From positions 1-64,000 of the forward strand of contig NZ_QOHJ01000007.1 in assembly GCF_003319185.1 (NCBI RefSeq): DNA of 64,000 nucleotides, given 5' to 3'. Below are positions 6,596-14,604 of this stretch, in pieces. Numbering within the stretch: position 1 is the stretch's first letter; each line of letters opens with the position of its first letter. A program made the translations under genes and the position numbers. The notes below the pieces were generated by a model that was given only the letters and a program-made list of their open reading frames with translations, was not told the DNA's origin and did not search any database. Source of the stretch: Blastococcus sp. TF02A-30. Its GTDB lineage: Bacteria > Actinomycetota > Actinomycetes > Mycobacteriales > Geodermatophilaceae.

Positions 6596-7231
6596 TCAGC
6601 CGCCCAGCTCGGTCAGCAGCGTCTGCATCTCCTCGATCTCAGCGGTCTGGGACTCGACGATCTCCCGGGCCATATCGACGGCGTCCGGATTGGAACCGTC
6701 GGCGATCTCGGTCTCGGCCATGTCCACGGCGCCCTGGTGGTGCGGAATCATCATCTCGAGGAACATCCGGTCGAACTCAGCGCCGGAGGCAGAGTCCAGC
6801 GCCGTCATGTCTTCCTCGGACATGCCTTCCATGTCCATGCCGCCGGAGCCGTGGTCCATGCCGCCCATGTCCTCCTCGGGCAGCGGCTCGCCCCACTCCT
6901 CGAGCCAGCCGGTCATCGTCTCGATCTCCGGCCCCTGGGCCGCCTCGATGCGATCGGCCAGGTCGATCACCCTCGGGTCGGAGGCCCGGCCGTCGGCGAG
7001 CTGAGCCATGGCGAGAGCTCCCTCGTGGTGCGGGAGCATCCCCTGGACGAAGGTCACGTCGGCGTCGTTGTGGACGGTGGAGTCGTTGGCCGAGGTGTCG
7101 GCGGCGGCGCTGCTCTCGGAGCTACTCCCTGTGCTGGAGCCTTCGCCGTCGTTGGAGCAGCCGGCCAGCACGATGGCCCCTGCCATGAGGCCGCCGGCAA
7201 GGCGGACAAGTCGAGCGGTGGTGCGCGTCAT
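6596..7231 (-). CDS. DUF305 lipoprotein with two PHH motifs
   Basis: This 211-residue exported lipoprotein (signal ending IVLAGC) has a Ser/Asp-rich linker and then a DUF305 domain with two copies of the signature, MLPHHEGALAMA and MIPHHQGAVDMA. A Met/His-rich insert (DMGGMDHGSGGMDMEGM) separates them and resembles soft-metal-binding sequence. DUF305 proteins with DUF6153 neighbours are common in actinobacterial copper and silver loci; a DUF6153-like gene lies directly upstream. Metal binding is inferred from composition. Confidence 0.88.
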   Translation of the reverse strand: MTRTTARLVRLAGGLMAGAIVLAGCSNDGEGSSTGSSSESSAAADTSANDSTVHNDADVTFVQGMLPHHEGALAMAQLADGRASDPRVIDLADRIEAAQGPEIETMTGWLEEWGEPLPEEDMGGMDHGSGGMDMEGMSEEDMTALDSASGAEFDRMFLEMMIPHHQGAVDMAETEIADGSNPDAVDMAREIVESQTAEIEEMQTLLTELGG

Positions 7232-7311
7232 CTCAAGTCTCCTGGGTTGGTGTCATAGGCGTGCGGAACGGACCCGACCGAGCACTTGGGCTGGCGGGTC
7301 GGGCACTCGGC

Positions 7312-7761
7312 CTAGATCCGGAGGAGACAGAGAGCGGAGAGATCCGGTGGCCGCGGGAGCCGAGACCACCAGGTGTGCCACAGCGCAGAGGGCGCCCTGG
7401 CGCGGACGATGGAGACTGGAGCTCGTCGGACCAGCGCAGCCACGCCGAGCAGGACCACGCCCGTCAGCAGCACCGCGAGACAGACCGCCCCGAAGGCGGC
7501 ACCGGGCATCGGCGGACTGTCGTGCGGCAGACCGGACATGGCGGTGACGGAGACCCCGCCCGGGACGGTGCCGGACAGCTGATGCCCCACGACCGTGGAC
7601 GTCGGCCAGACGGGCCCTGCCAACGCTGCGCCGTGGACCACGGTCATCGCGGATGCCGCCGTCCCGTGGCCGGCGTTCATGTCGCTCGCCATGCACTGAA
7701 CACCGTGCATGGAGAAGACAGCAGCGAGCAGCAGCAGCGCCCACATGCGTCGCGCCGACAT
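7312..7761 (-). CDS. DUF6153-like membrane protein
   Basis: The 149-residue protein starts with a hydrophobic signal-like helix (MWALLLLAAVFSMHGVQC), has a His/Met-containing middle and a second hydrophobic segment (AVCLAVLLTGVVLLGVAAL) near the C-terminus. Length, layout and position before a DUF305 gene match DUF6153. The ATG at 7761 has a good GGGAGG site; a longer frame upstream has none. Function is unknown; a metal-related envelope role is inferred from context. Confidence 0.7.
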   Translation of the reverse strand: MSARRMWALLLLAAVFSMHGVQCMASDMNAGHGTAASAMTVVHGAALAGPVWPTSTVVGHQLSGTVPGGVSVTAMSGLPHDSPPMPGAAFGAVCLAVLLTGVVLLGVAALVRRAPVSIVRARAPSALWHTWWSRLPRPPDLSALCLLRI

Positions 7762-7785
7762 GCCACCTCCCAACGACCGCCCCAG

Positions 7786-7805
7786 ACTACTAGGCCGCGT
7801 AGTAC
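7786..7805. promoter_or_regulatory. TACTA/TAGTA dyad before the DUF6153-like gene
   Basis: TACTA and TAGTA arms separated by GGCCGCG lie 25-45 bases before the start codon. BlaI-family repressors bind TACTA-N-TAGTA-type dyads, and a BlaI protein is encoded 1.6 kb away, so this is a candidate target. Confidence 0.35.
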
Positions 7806-7870
7806 TTACATCGCCAGGAGGCGGGCCGGCGAGGCGGTCCGTCGCATGGCGACTGTTCTCGGCCCGGCCC

Positions 7871-8920
7871 TCAGACGATGCGTCGCGCCCCCGCGTAACC
7901 CGACATGTCGACGGAGCCGACCTTGACGGGTTCACCGAACGTAGATGCGTGGACCATCCGTCCACCGCCGATGTAGATGCCGATGTGGCTCACCGGGCTG
8001 TAGAAGTAGACGAGGTCCCCCGCCTGCAGCTCGGCCCTCGAGACCGCCTGACCCATGGTGGCCTGCATCCTGCTGGAGTGCGGCAGCGAGATCCCCGCTG
8101 CGGCGAAGGCGTATTGGGTCAGCCCGGAGCAGTCGAAAGAGTCGGGTCCCGCTGCGGCCCATACGTAGGGATCCCCGAGCTGGGCCATAGCGGTGTCGAC
8201 GGCCGTCTGCGCCGCAGCGCTGTTGGCCACCACTTCACTCGGCGGCGGTGCCGCCAGCGTCCGCCCGCCGTGCGCGGCGTCGGCCTCTTCCTGCTGAGCG
8301 GCTGTCAGCGCCGTGTACCGGGCCTGGTATTCGGCGATCTCGGCCTGGAGGTCTGCCTGCTTCGCGGTCACCTCGTCAACCTGCCGCTGAGCCTCGGCTG
8401 CGGCCCGCTCGGCCGAAAGCTGCGCTTTCTCGGCCACAGCCTGGGCGCTGGCAACCCGGTCGACCACATCGTTGTGGTGACCCGCCACTGATTCCAGGAG
8501 GGCGACTCGATCGAGGAACTCCTCGGGGGATCCGCTGGTCATGAACGCCTGCAGGGCGCCGAATCCGTCTCCGGTGTACGCGGTCTGTGCGACGCCTGCC
8601 AGTTGGTCACCGAGCACAACCAGTTCCGCCTCGGCCGCGGCGACTTCGTCCTCGGCAGCCGCTGCGGCGGCCTGCTGGGTCTCGAGGTTCTCCCGCGCCT
8701 CGTTGAACTGTTCGGTGAGGACTTCCAGCTGATGGCCGCGCTCGGCGACGAGAGAGGCTGCATCCTCGGCCGTGACGGGGTCACCCGGGGCCGCTGCGGC
8801 GGCAGGCGCGGAAGCGAGATCGATTCCGACGACGGCGATGCCAGCAAGCAGCAGGCTGCGCTTTCGCCAGTGTCGGGTGGATCGGCGGGAAGGCGTGCAG
8901 GGGCGGTGGGCAGTCGCCAC
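7871..8920 (-). CDS. NlpC/P60 peptidoglycan endopeptidase (RipA-like)
   Basis: This 349-residue secreted enzyme has an N-terminal signal ending in an Ala-rich site, a long coiled-coil region (about residues 60-215, rich in Ala, Glu and Gln), and a C-terminal NlpC/P60 domain. The catalytic cysteine lies in DSFDCSGL, the histidine in VSHIGIYIG, and LPHSSRMQ is also conserved. It should cleave peptide stems of peptidoglycan; the coiled coil probably regulates access, as in RipA/RipC. The GTG start at 8920 follows a c-di-AMP riboswitch, the usual control element for this family in actinobacteria. Confidence 0.93.
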   Translation of the reverse strand: MATAHRPCTPSRRSTRHWRKRSLLLAGIAVVGIDLASAPAAAAAPGDPVTAEDAASLVAERGHQLEVLTEQFNEARENLETQQAAAAAAEDEVAAAEAELVVLGDQLAGVAQTAYTGDGFGALQAFMTSGSPEEFLDRVALLESVAGHHNDVVDRVASAQAVAEKAQLSAERAAAEAQRQVDEVTAKQADLQAEIAEYQARYTALTAAQQEEADAAHGGRTLAAPPPSEVVANSAAAQTAVDTAMAQLGDPYVWAAAGPDSFDCSGLTQYAFAAAGISLPHSSRMQATMGQAVSRAELQAGDLVYFYSPVSHIGIYIGGGRMVHASTFGEPVKVGSVDMSGYAGARRIV

Positions 8921-8939
8921 GAGGGGCGGCTCTCCTGTC

Positions 8940-9090
8940 TTCCAGTGCCGCCTACCGAGTTAGCTGACGGATTCGGGCTGGAAGACGCCCTACCTGCGGC
9001 CGGCAATTCGGCACGCAGGATTCACCCCAGTACTGCGGTGGGTCCCCGGTCCCGGACGGTCACCCGTCCTGGGTTCGGCGGCGCCCGGAC
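8940..9090 (-). promoter_or_regulatory. c-di-AMP riboswitch (ydaO/yuaA)
   Basis: On the minus strand the leader of the NlpC/P60 gene contains, in order, the conserved blocks of this riboswitch class. These are GGGGTGAATCC (complement of 9018-9028), CGCAGGTAGGG (8988-8998), and CCGTCAGCTAAC (8959-8970) followed by TCGGTAGGCG. A CTTCCAG/CTGGAAG stem closes the 3' part. Cell-wall hydrolase genes are known targets in actinobacteria, where c-di-AMP generally lowers expression. The outer limits are approximate. Confidence 0.88.
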
Positions 9091-9159
9091 GGGCCTCCAT
9101 GTGCAGAGGACGACTGCCGAACCGGGCCTGGCCAACATAGGACCGTGACCGTTCCGTGA

Positions 9160-9182
9160 CAACTATGCGGGGCAAATAGTTG
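9160..9182. promoter_or_regulatory. CAACTAT-N9-ATAGTTG dyad between nlpC and blaI
   Basis: A perfect 7-base inverted repeat with a 9-base spacer lies between the riboswitch and the blaI gene. It could be the operator of BlaI or part of the divergent promoter. Only the symmetry is seen. Confidence 0.4.
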
Positions 9183-9368
9183 CAGGCCCGTCCGTCTGAT
9201 CTTCCCGACCCTTGCGTCCCGCCGAGGCCATCCTCGGAGAGGGTTCTCTCCCGCTGACTGCCAGTAGGGTGCAGCGACCGATACACCGTCGGACGCACAC
9301 GCCTGATCCGGACACGACTCCAGCTCCATCGCATGGAGAGCGTGCTCGGGCACGAACGAAGGAGCACG

Positions 9369-9731
9369 GTGCCACCGCTGGGCAAACTGGAGGCGGCCGT
9401 CATGGGCGTCCTATGGTCGGCCGACGGCGCACTGACCGTGCGGGAGGTTCTCGAACGGCTGCCCGTGAAGCGGAACCTGGCCTACACGACGGTCATGACG
9501 GTGTTGAGCACGCTGCACCGCAAGGGGATGGTGGATCGCGAAGCGGTCGGCCGCGCGTACAGCTACCTCCCGGCACGAAGCCGGGAAGCAGCGGCTGCGG
9601 CGTCACTGCGAGAGATCCTCGAGGCGTCGGAGGATCCCCGGTCGGTTCTGCTGCATTTCGCCGAAACCGCGACCGACGAGGAATCCGAAGTTTTGCGTGA
9701 CGGCCTCGCCAAGCGGAGCTCCGAACTGTGA
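9369..9731 (+). CDS. BlaI/MecI/CopY-family repressor
   Basis: The 120-residue winged-helix protein has the family pattern: LGKLEAAVMGVLW at the N-terminus, the recognition helix in NLAYTTVMTVLSTLHRKG, and a C-terminal dimerisation helix. The family controls beta-lactamase or copper genes and is inactivated by a partner M56 protease, encoded directly downstream with overlapping codons. The GTG at 9369 has an AAGGAG site; an ATG at 9333 would add 12 residues without one. The inducer is unknown; nearby metal and cell-wall genes are both plausible targets. Confidence 0.9.
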   Translation: MPPLGKLEAAVMGVLWSADGALTVREVLERLPVKRNLAYTTVMTVLSTLHRKGMVDREAVGRAYSYLPARSREAAAAASLREILEASEDPRSVLLHFAETATDEESEVLRDGLAKRSSEL

Positions 9732-10663
9732 CCGCGCTCGTTGCTCTCGTCGTCGGCGCTCTGCTGTTCGGCTGGCACGGCCACCGCGTGCTGATGTGGC
9801 TCGCGGATCGGCGCCTGGATCCAACGATTTTGCTCACTGGCTGGGTTCTGTCGACGCTGGGCTTCGTCGCCTCGCTGCTCGCCATGCTCAGCCTGGTGGC
9901 CCTGCCCGTCGACGAGCATCATTCCGGCGCCTTCGGCCTGGCCGGAGACTGCTGGATGGCCCTCTCTTCCGGAGTCCTGCCAGGGACCGCGGAGGCTGTC
10001 GCCGCCACGGGCGTGCTGACTGCCACGTTCGTCGTTGCCAGAGTCGGCCTCGTCATCCACGCGAGACTTCAGCGTCGGCGGCGCAACGCCCCGCACATGC
10101 AGCAGCTCCGCCTGCTGGCCGCCGGCTGCCGGGCGCACGACCCACTCTGGATCGACGACGAGCGCCCCATGGCACTCTCCATCGGCGGACGCTCCGGTCT
10201 GATCGTCATGAGCCGGGGATTGCGGAATCAACTGACGCCCGCGGCCGTGAACGCCACCCTCGAGCACGAGCGCGCCCACCTCAGGGGCCGACACCACCTC
10301 ATCCTGGCCATCGTCGAGACGCTCGCCCTGGCTCTGCCGTGGTGCCCTCTGCTGCGTGCAGCGCCCGAAGCGGCGCGGGACCTCGTCGAACTGGCCGCGG
10401 ACAGCCGGGCCGCCCGCACCTGCGGGCCGTCCGCGGTCCGCGAGGCCCTGTCTCGTCTGACTGGTCAGCCGCTGCCCGCGGGAGCTCTCGCCATGGCCGG
10501 GCGCCTGACCACGGCGCGACTCCAGCGGCTCTCCACAGGCAGCATCGGGGGAAGCGGGCTCAGCCGTCTGGCTGGCTGCTCCGCGGTCGCGGCGGGCGCG
10601 CTTCTGTTACCCACCGCCGCCGCAGCACTCGCCGTGAGCGCCGTGCAGTGTGCCTTCGCCTGA
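9728..10663 (+). CDS. M56 family membrane metallopeptidase (BlaR1-like)
   Basis: This 311-residue protein has several hydrophobic segments and the zinc-protease motif HERAH (an HExxH) at about residues 178-182. It ends in a C-terminal helix (CSAVAAGALLLPTAAAALAVS). It lacks the penicillin-binding sensor domain of true BlaR1, so what triggers it is unknown. It starts at GTG 9728, overlapping the blaI stop (GTGA), and should cleave BlaI upon signal. Confidence 0.88.
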   Translation: MTALVALVVGALLFGWHGHRVLMWLADRRLDPTILLTGWVLSTLGFVASLLAMLSLVALPVDEHHSGAFGLAGDCWMALSSGVLPGTAEAVAATGVLTATFVVARVGLVIHARLQRRRRNAPHMQQLRLLAAGCRAHDPLWIDDERPMALSIGGRSGLIVMSRGLRNQLTPAAVNATLEHERAHLRGRHHLILAIVETLALALPWCPLLRAAPEAARDLVELAADSRAARTCGPSAVREALSRLTGQPLPAGALAMAGRLTTARLQRLSTGSIGGSGLSRLAGCSAVAAGALLLPTAAAALAVSAVQCAFA

Positions 10664-10702
10664 TCCACCCCGCGCTCCATCCGACCGGAGCGGCCTGAAC
10701 CG

Positions 10703-10873
10703 TCACTTGCGGCCGATGCGCGTCGCCATCCACGCCGCACAGCGGCGGCACACATAAACACCCGGCGTGCCGCCGAGCTCGTGGACGGCGGTGCGCGGCA
10801 GCTCGCGGGCGCAACAGCCGCACGTCAGGAGTTCGTCGGTCCCGGCAGACCGGCGGCGGCCGAGCAGCTTCAT
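10703..10873 (-). CDS. Small Cys-rich zinc-ribbon-like protein
   Basis: This 56-residue frame starts at the ATG at 10873, overlapping the stop of the upstream thioredoxin-like gene by four bases (ATGA). It contains CGCC and, 25-30 residues later, CRRC, which could form a four-cysteine zinc or iron site (TCGCCARELP ... YVCRRCAAWM). It is rich in Arg and resembles in layout the 57-residue protein encoded just upstream at 11189-11362. The coupling and spaced cysteines argue that it is real. Function unknown. Confidence 0.6.
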   Translation of the reverse strand: MKLLGRRRSAGTDELLTCGCCARELPRTAVHELGGTPGVYVCRRCAAWMATRIGRK

Positions 10874-11169
10874 CGGAGAACCGCTATGAGTTGTTCGACT
10901 GTCGGCGCCCCAGCGAGACGGTCCCCTATGCGGTAGACCCGGCAGGAGAGGCCCACCGGACTGTCCCAGTCCAGGAACGGGTCCCGCCCATCGACGAGCA
11001 GAGTCGGCGAGCCGCGAAACTGCATGGCCTCGGCCTCCTCGGGCGTCGCAACCTGGCGGTGCTCCACGACGACGTCTTCCCGCCCGGCTCGGACGAGCGC
11101 CTCGCGAAGACGGTCGTCCGCCAGGCGCCAGTTCGGGCAGCCATCGAAATAGAGAAGTGCGACGTGCAT
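10870..11169 (-). CDS. Thioredoxin-fold protein of the FDGCPNW type
   Basis: The 99-residue product starts MHVALLYFDGCPNW and contains PTLLVDGRDPF, typical of short thioredoxin-like proteins often annotated near mercury or other metal-resistance genes. Only one cysteine lies in the N-terminal motif (GCPN), so a CxxC redox pair is absent there; another is in SCRVYR. It sits between two small Cys-rich proteins, with overlapping codons to the downstream one. A role in metal or thiol handling is inferred from context. Confidence 0.78.
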   Translation of the reverse strand: MHVALLYFDGCPNWRLADDRLREALVRAGREDVVVEHRQVATPEEAEAMQFRGSPTLLVDGRDPFLDWDSPVGLSCRVYRIGDRLAGAPTVEQLIAVLR

Positions 11170-11188
11170 GAGCGGAGGACCTCCGGCC

Positions 11189-11362
11189 TCAACGTCGGGA
11201 GAAGTCGCGCGGCACCGCCACTGACCGGGCACAGTCGTGACAGGTGAACGCGCCGGGCACCGCGACAAGCGCCCTCACCCGTCGCCGCGGAAACACGCCG
11301 CGGCAGCGGTTGCAGCACTGTAGGCCAGGCACGGCCGCGAACAGAGCAGGTAGCGACCACAT
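11189..11362 (-). CDS. Small Cys-rich protein with two CxxC pairs
   Basis: This 57-residue product (MWSLPALFAAVPGLQCCNRC, then FTCHDCARSV) has a CCNRC cluster and a CHDC pair about 22 residues later, fitting a zinc-ribbon. The ATG at 11362 has an AGAGGA site; a GTG nine codons upstream is possible. It is the first gene of a three-gene set with the thioredoxin-like protein and the 56-residue Cys-rich protein. The two small proteins look distantly related. Function unknown. Confidence 0.55.
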   Translation of the reverse strand: MWSLPALFAAVPGLQCCNRCRGVFPRRRVRALVAVPGAFTCHDCARSVAVPRDFSRR

Positions 11363-11378
11363 GGGCCCATCCTCTCTA

Positions 11379-11407
11379 CCGGTAAGCACGCTGCCAAGCG
11401 TTACCGG
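11379..11407. promoter_or_regulatory. CCGGTAA/TTACCGG dyad upstream of the small Cys-rich operon
   Basis: A perfect 7-base inverted repeat with a 15-base interior lies 17-45 bases before the start at 11362. It is well placed to be an operator for the three-gene Cys-rich/thioredoxin-like unit. The regulator is unknown. Confidence 0.4.
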
Positions 11408-11584
11408 CGGGGGGAGTGCGGCTGGCGGGCGACCTGAGATGTTCGACCGCGAGGTGCTCAGCTCTGGGAACTGAGCCCCGCCAACGTGACATCGGCAAGC
11501 CGCCGGACCGCGACCTCAGATGAGCAGGACCACTGGGGTCACTTCGGCTGCCCCTGCATCACGGGGTCGGCTTGGCTGCGACGA

Positions 11585-11923
11585 TCAGGAATCCCCCGTC
11601 GCCACCGGTTTCGCCGGAGTGGCCGCCGGCCGTTCGGTCGTCCTCGTCAGCCGCCGGACCTCTGCGATGTCCAGCTCCAGCAGCGCGGCCGCCCGCTCGG
11701 CCGGCACGTCCTCGGCGAGCAACCTACGCAGCGTCTCGCCGAGCGCCGCCGTCGCCACCGCCAAGGCCTGCTCCGCCTCGCTTCGCGCCTCCAGGGCCAC
11801 CAACGCCTCGGCCGTCGCCTCCTCGACCCGGCGGTCGTGCTCATCGCGAGCGACGTCCAGCGCTCGTCGTCGCTCCCGCGCCTTCGTCAGCGCCGCCGCC
11901 TGCCGACTCACCGTTCTGGCCAC
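11585..11923 (-). CDS. Hypothetical coiled-coil protein
   Basis: The 112-residue product is Ala/Arg/Glu-rich and almost wholly helical in character (KARERRRALDVARDEH, LVALEARSEAEQALAVA). A short segment near the C-terminus (LLELDIAEVRRLTR) resembles a helix-turn-helix of the kind seen in small phage or plasmid proteins. No family is recognised. Nothing clear lies upstream, and it may stand alone. Confidence 0.5.
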   Translation of the reverse strand: MARTVSRQAAALTKARERRRALDVARDEHDRRVEEATAEALVALEARSEAEQALAVATAALGETLRRLLAEDVPAERAAALLELDIAEVRRLTRTTERPAATPAKPVATGDS

Positions 11924-12171
11924 CGCTTCCTCCGCTCGTCCAGCTGACCGACCGCTGGATCGTCACACGGCCTCATGACACGGCTGCCGACCTGAGCGTC
12001 ACCCCCAGCAGCCCGGCGACCAGAGCAGGCGTCACCCCACCCCCTCCGACCTGACACACCTCGTGCACGCTGGGAGGTGAACCCGGTCGCGGGGCATGGA
12101 GTCGGACGAGTCCGCAGCTTCGCCTCTACTCGCGGCCGGTGGGTCGGTGGGTCGGTGGGTCGTCTACCGCG

Positions 12172-12930
12172 TTACAGCTCACGCAGACGGTCGCGGTTGC
12201 CTTGGGGGGCCACCGCGCCGTCGCGTAGATGGATCTCGTAACCCAGCGCCGTCAGCGCTGCGATGGCTTCGCTGGGCGCGTCTCGCACGACGGCTGCGGT
12301 CTGCATGCGGCGCCACCGCTCGCGCCCATCCGCGAGCGCGTCTCGCCATGCATGCTCATGATCCACGCCGAGCTCCCGGACCAGCATGTCGAGGACGTCT
12401 TCCAGGCAGGGACGGAAGCGGGTTCCACCTACCGGGAAGTGCAGGTCCGACATGCGAGGTACCGCGGCGCCTTGGGCGACCCGTCCGGCCAGTTGCTGAC
12501 CCCGAGGTGATCCACTACCGGCTCGTGTCATCACGAATGCGAGAGCGTCCCGGTGCCCGTGGATCTGGACGTGGGCTCCGGGAACATCACCTGTCGTCGC
12601 GCGGATGTACTCGTACCGAAACAGCGGCTCGCCGGCTGCCTTCGCACCGGCATAGACCTTGACGGCGGACTCGTCGACTGCCAGGAACTGCCCCGGGCTG
12701 TCCCAGACGCAGTAGTACTCCGCCGTGAGGTTCAGAAGCGGAGCTCCATTGACGGTCAACGGGATCCCGGTGCGCGGTTCCTGGTGGACGCTGACGTGGT
12801 CGAGGCCGGGATGGTGAAGCGCCCGCGCACGAAAAGCTTCGACGTGGTCACCGACCACGGCCCGGACTGTGACGGTCAGGTCAGTGGCGAAGCGCTGCGC
12901 TTCGGCTACGAGGGCGTCGCCGGTGGTCAC
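12172..12930 (-). CDS. Uncharacterised protein, second gene of a two-gene unit
   Basis: The 252-residue protein has no signal peptide or membrane segment and no motif I recognise. It has a mixed alpha/beta character, with aromatic-rich central parts (AEYYCVWDSPGQFLAVD, LFRYEYIRATTGD) and a charged helical C-terminal third. Its start overlaps the stop of a 59-residue acidic protein (ATGA), an arrangement typical of coupled partners such as antitoxin-toxin pairs. It lies between unknown genes and the integrase in the island. A defence or toxin-antitoxin role is possible but not shown. Confidence 0.6.
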   Translation of the reverse strand: MTTGDALVAEAQRFATDLTVTVRAVVGDHVEAFRARALHHPGLDHVSVHQEPRTGIPLTVNGAPLLNLTAEYYCVWDSPGQFLAVDESAVKVYAGAKAAGEPLFRYEYIRATTGDVPGAHVQIHGHRDALAFVMTRAGSGSPRGQQLAGRVAQGAAVPRMSDLHFPVGGTRFRPCLEDVLDMLVRELGVDHEHAWRDALADGRERWRRMQTAAVVRDAPSEAIAALTALGYEIHLRDGAVAPQGNRDRLREL

Positions 12931-13106
12931 TCCGACAGGAGGAAGTCGAGCTCATCGAGCTCGGTCAGAGCGGCGAGCTCCTCGGCGTTGAGCATGTATC
13001 GGGCGGCGCGTTCGCGGAGGTCGCACTCGTCTCCACCCACGGAGGCGAGGACCTCGTCGCGGCGACGTCTCGCCTCCTCCACGGACAGCGTCTCGACGAC
13101 CGGCAT
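12927..13106 (-). CDS. Small acidic partner of the 12172-12930 protein
   Basis: This 59-residue protein starts MPVVETLSVEEARRRRDEVL and ends in an acidic helix (LTELDELDFLLSE). The ATG at 13106 has a GGGAGGAG site; a start six codons upstream is less likely. The overlap with the downstream gene suggests co-translation. Size and charge fit an antitoxin or adaptor, which is only an inference. Confidence 0.55.
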   Translation of the reverse strand: MPVVETLSVEEARRRRDEVLASVGGDECDLRERAARYMLNAEELAALTELDELDFLLSE

Positions 13107-13373
13107 CCCGCTCTCCTCCCTCATTCAGCGTTCACCCCAGTGGACGTCTCCACTATGCCCATCGGCACTGACAGTTTCGTCCTGAAGCGGAGCCCACGGC
13201 CTCCAGCTCCCATGAGATCCGTCGACGGGAGTCCGGTCAGGTGCATGTCCACAGGCCCGGGGACGTCCACAGGGCTGGGCCGAAGCGGGACAGCGGATCG
13301 CATACTGCGGCGAGAATGCCTGGTCTGACAGCAAGGTGGGCGATTGCGCGCATGCCAGAGCGGAAGGAGTCGC

Positions 13374-14519
13374 ATGGGAAGGCCGCCGCTGCCGGTCGGC
13401 ACCTTCGGCAAGATCGACTTTCTCGTGCTCGGCAAGAACCGGGTGCGGGCACGCGCGAGCTTTCGGGATTACGACGGCCACCGTCGTCTGGTCACCCGCT
13501 ACGGATCCAGCCGCGCGCACGCCGAGCGGCGGCTCCGCGAGGCGCTGCGTGACCGCGGCACCGGGGACGATCCGGTCGCCAGCGCTACCAGTCGGCTCAG
13601 CGAGGTGGCGGCCCTCTGGCTCGCCGAGGTGGACGACAGCGACCTGGCCTGGGGCACCAAGCGGCTGTACCGGTTCACCGTCGAGTCCTACATCCTGCCC
13701 GGACTGGGCGAGCTGCGACTGCGCGAGGTGACCGTCCCCGCCGTCAACCGGCTACTCGCCGCGGTGAGCAGCAGCCACGGGGCCGCCGCGGCCAAGTCCA
13801 CCCGCAGCGTCCTGTCCGGCGTCCTCGGCCTGGCCGTGCGCCACGGGCTGCTGCCCGCCAACCCGGTCCGGGAAGCCGCGAGCCGGCGCGCACCCCGCAC
13901 GTCCCGCGGCCCCCGGGCGCTGACCGTCGAGGAGACCCGCCAACTGCGGGCCCGACTGGCCGCCGACCCCGACGCGGTGCGCCGGGACCTGCCGGACCTG
14001 GTCGACTTCATGCTCGGCACCGGCGTGCGCATCGGCGAGGCGTGCGCTGTCCAGCCCTCCGCGGTCGACCTCGAAGCGGCCACCCTCACGGTCGATGCCA
14101 CCGTCATCCGTATCCGCGGGCTGGGACTGGTTATCCAGGACTCCCCCAAGTCCACCGCGGGCCGCCGCACCCTCGTGCTTCCGTCAGCCGTTGTCGACCT
14201 GCTCCGCCGCCGACTCGCCGTCCACCCGAGACCTGACGCGGACCCTTTGGTCATCTTTCCCAGCCCGCAGGGCCGATTGCGCGATCCGAGCAACACCAGC
14301 GGCGACCTGCGCGCGGCTCTCGACCGCGCCGAGTTCCCGTGGGTCACCTCGCACGTGTTCCGCAAGACGGTCGCGACCCGGCTTGACGACGCCGGCCTGT
14401 CCGCTCGGCAGATCGCCGACCACCTCGGGCACAGCCGGCCCAGCCTCACCCAGGACGTCTACCTGGGGCGCGGTCACGCGAGCCCCGAGGCCGCTGCAGC
14501 GCTCCAGCGGTCCCGCTAG
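13374..14519 (+). CDS. Tyrosine recombinase / island integrase
   Basis: This 381-residue integrase has an N-terminal arm-binding region (residues ~1-60), a SAM-like core-binding domain (LAEVDDSDLAWGTKRLYRF) and a C-terminal catalytic domain. Catalytic residues are visible: Arg in GTGVRIGEA, Lys in SPKSTAGRR, the HxxR of HVFRKTVATR, LGHS, and the nucleophile Tyr in DVYLG. The ATG at 13374 follows AAGGAG. It lies 295 bases from the 3' end of tRNA-Asn, the standard position for an integrase next to its attachment site, so it probably mobilised the DNA to its left. The stop codon is TAG. Confidence 0.95.
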   Translation: MGRPPLPVGTFGKIDFLVLGKNRVRARASFRDYDGHRRLVTRYGSSRAHAERRLREALRDRGTGDDPVASATSRLSEVAALWLAEVDDSDLAWGTKRLYRFTVESYILPGLGELRLREVTVPAVNRLLAAVSSSHGAAAAKSTRSVLSGVLGLAVRHGLLPANPVREAASRRAPRTSRGPRALTVEETRQLRARLAADPDAVRRDLPDLVDFMLGTGVRIGEACAVQPSAVDLEAATLTVDATVIRIRGLGLVIQDSPKSTAGRRTLVLPSAVVDLLRRRLAVHPRPDADPLVIFPSPQGRLRDPSNTSGDLRAALDRAEFPWVTSHVFRKTVATRLDDAGLSARQIADHLGHSRPSLTQDVYLGRGHASPEAAAALQRSR

Positions 14520-14584
14520 CAGGCCCGTCCCCCGGTCTTCCAACCGAGCGCCTTCCGGACGACCTGTCAGGCAATTCGCGCCAC

Positions 14585-14604
14585 CTCACCGTGCTCACGG
14601 TGAG
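14585..14604. terminator. CTCACCGTG hairpin after the integrase
   Basis: Perfect 9-base arms (CTCACCGTG/CACGGTGAG) around a CT loop lie 66 bases past the integrase stop. It could end integrase transcription, or serve as an integrase-binding site near the attachment site. Nothing else is recognisable in 14520-14813. Confidence 0.45.

Noticed and set aside
12138-12161. Three GGTGGGTC tandem units
   Set aside because: Too short and isolated to call an iteron array; no replication gene is near.
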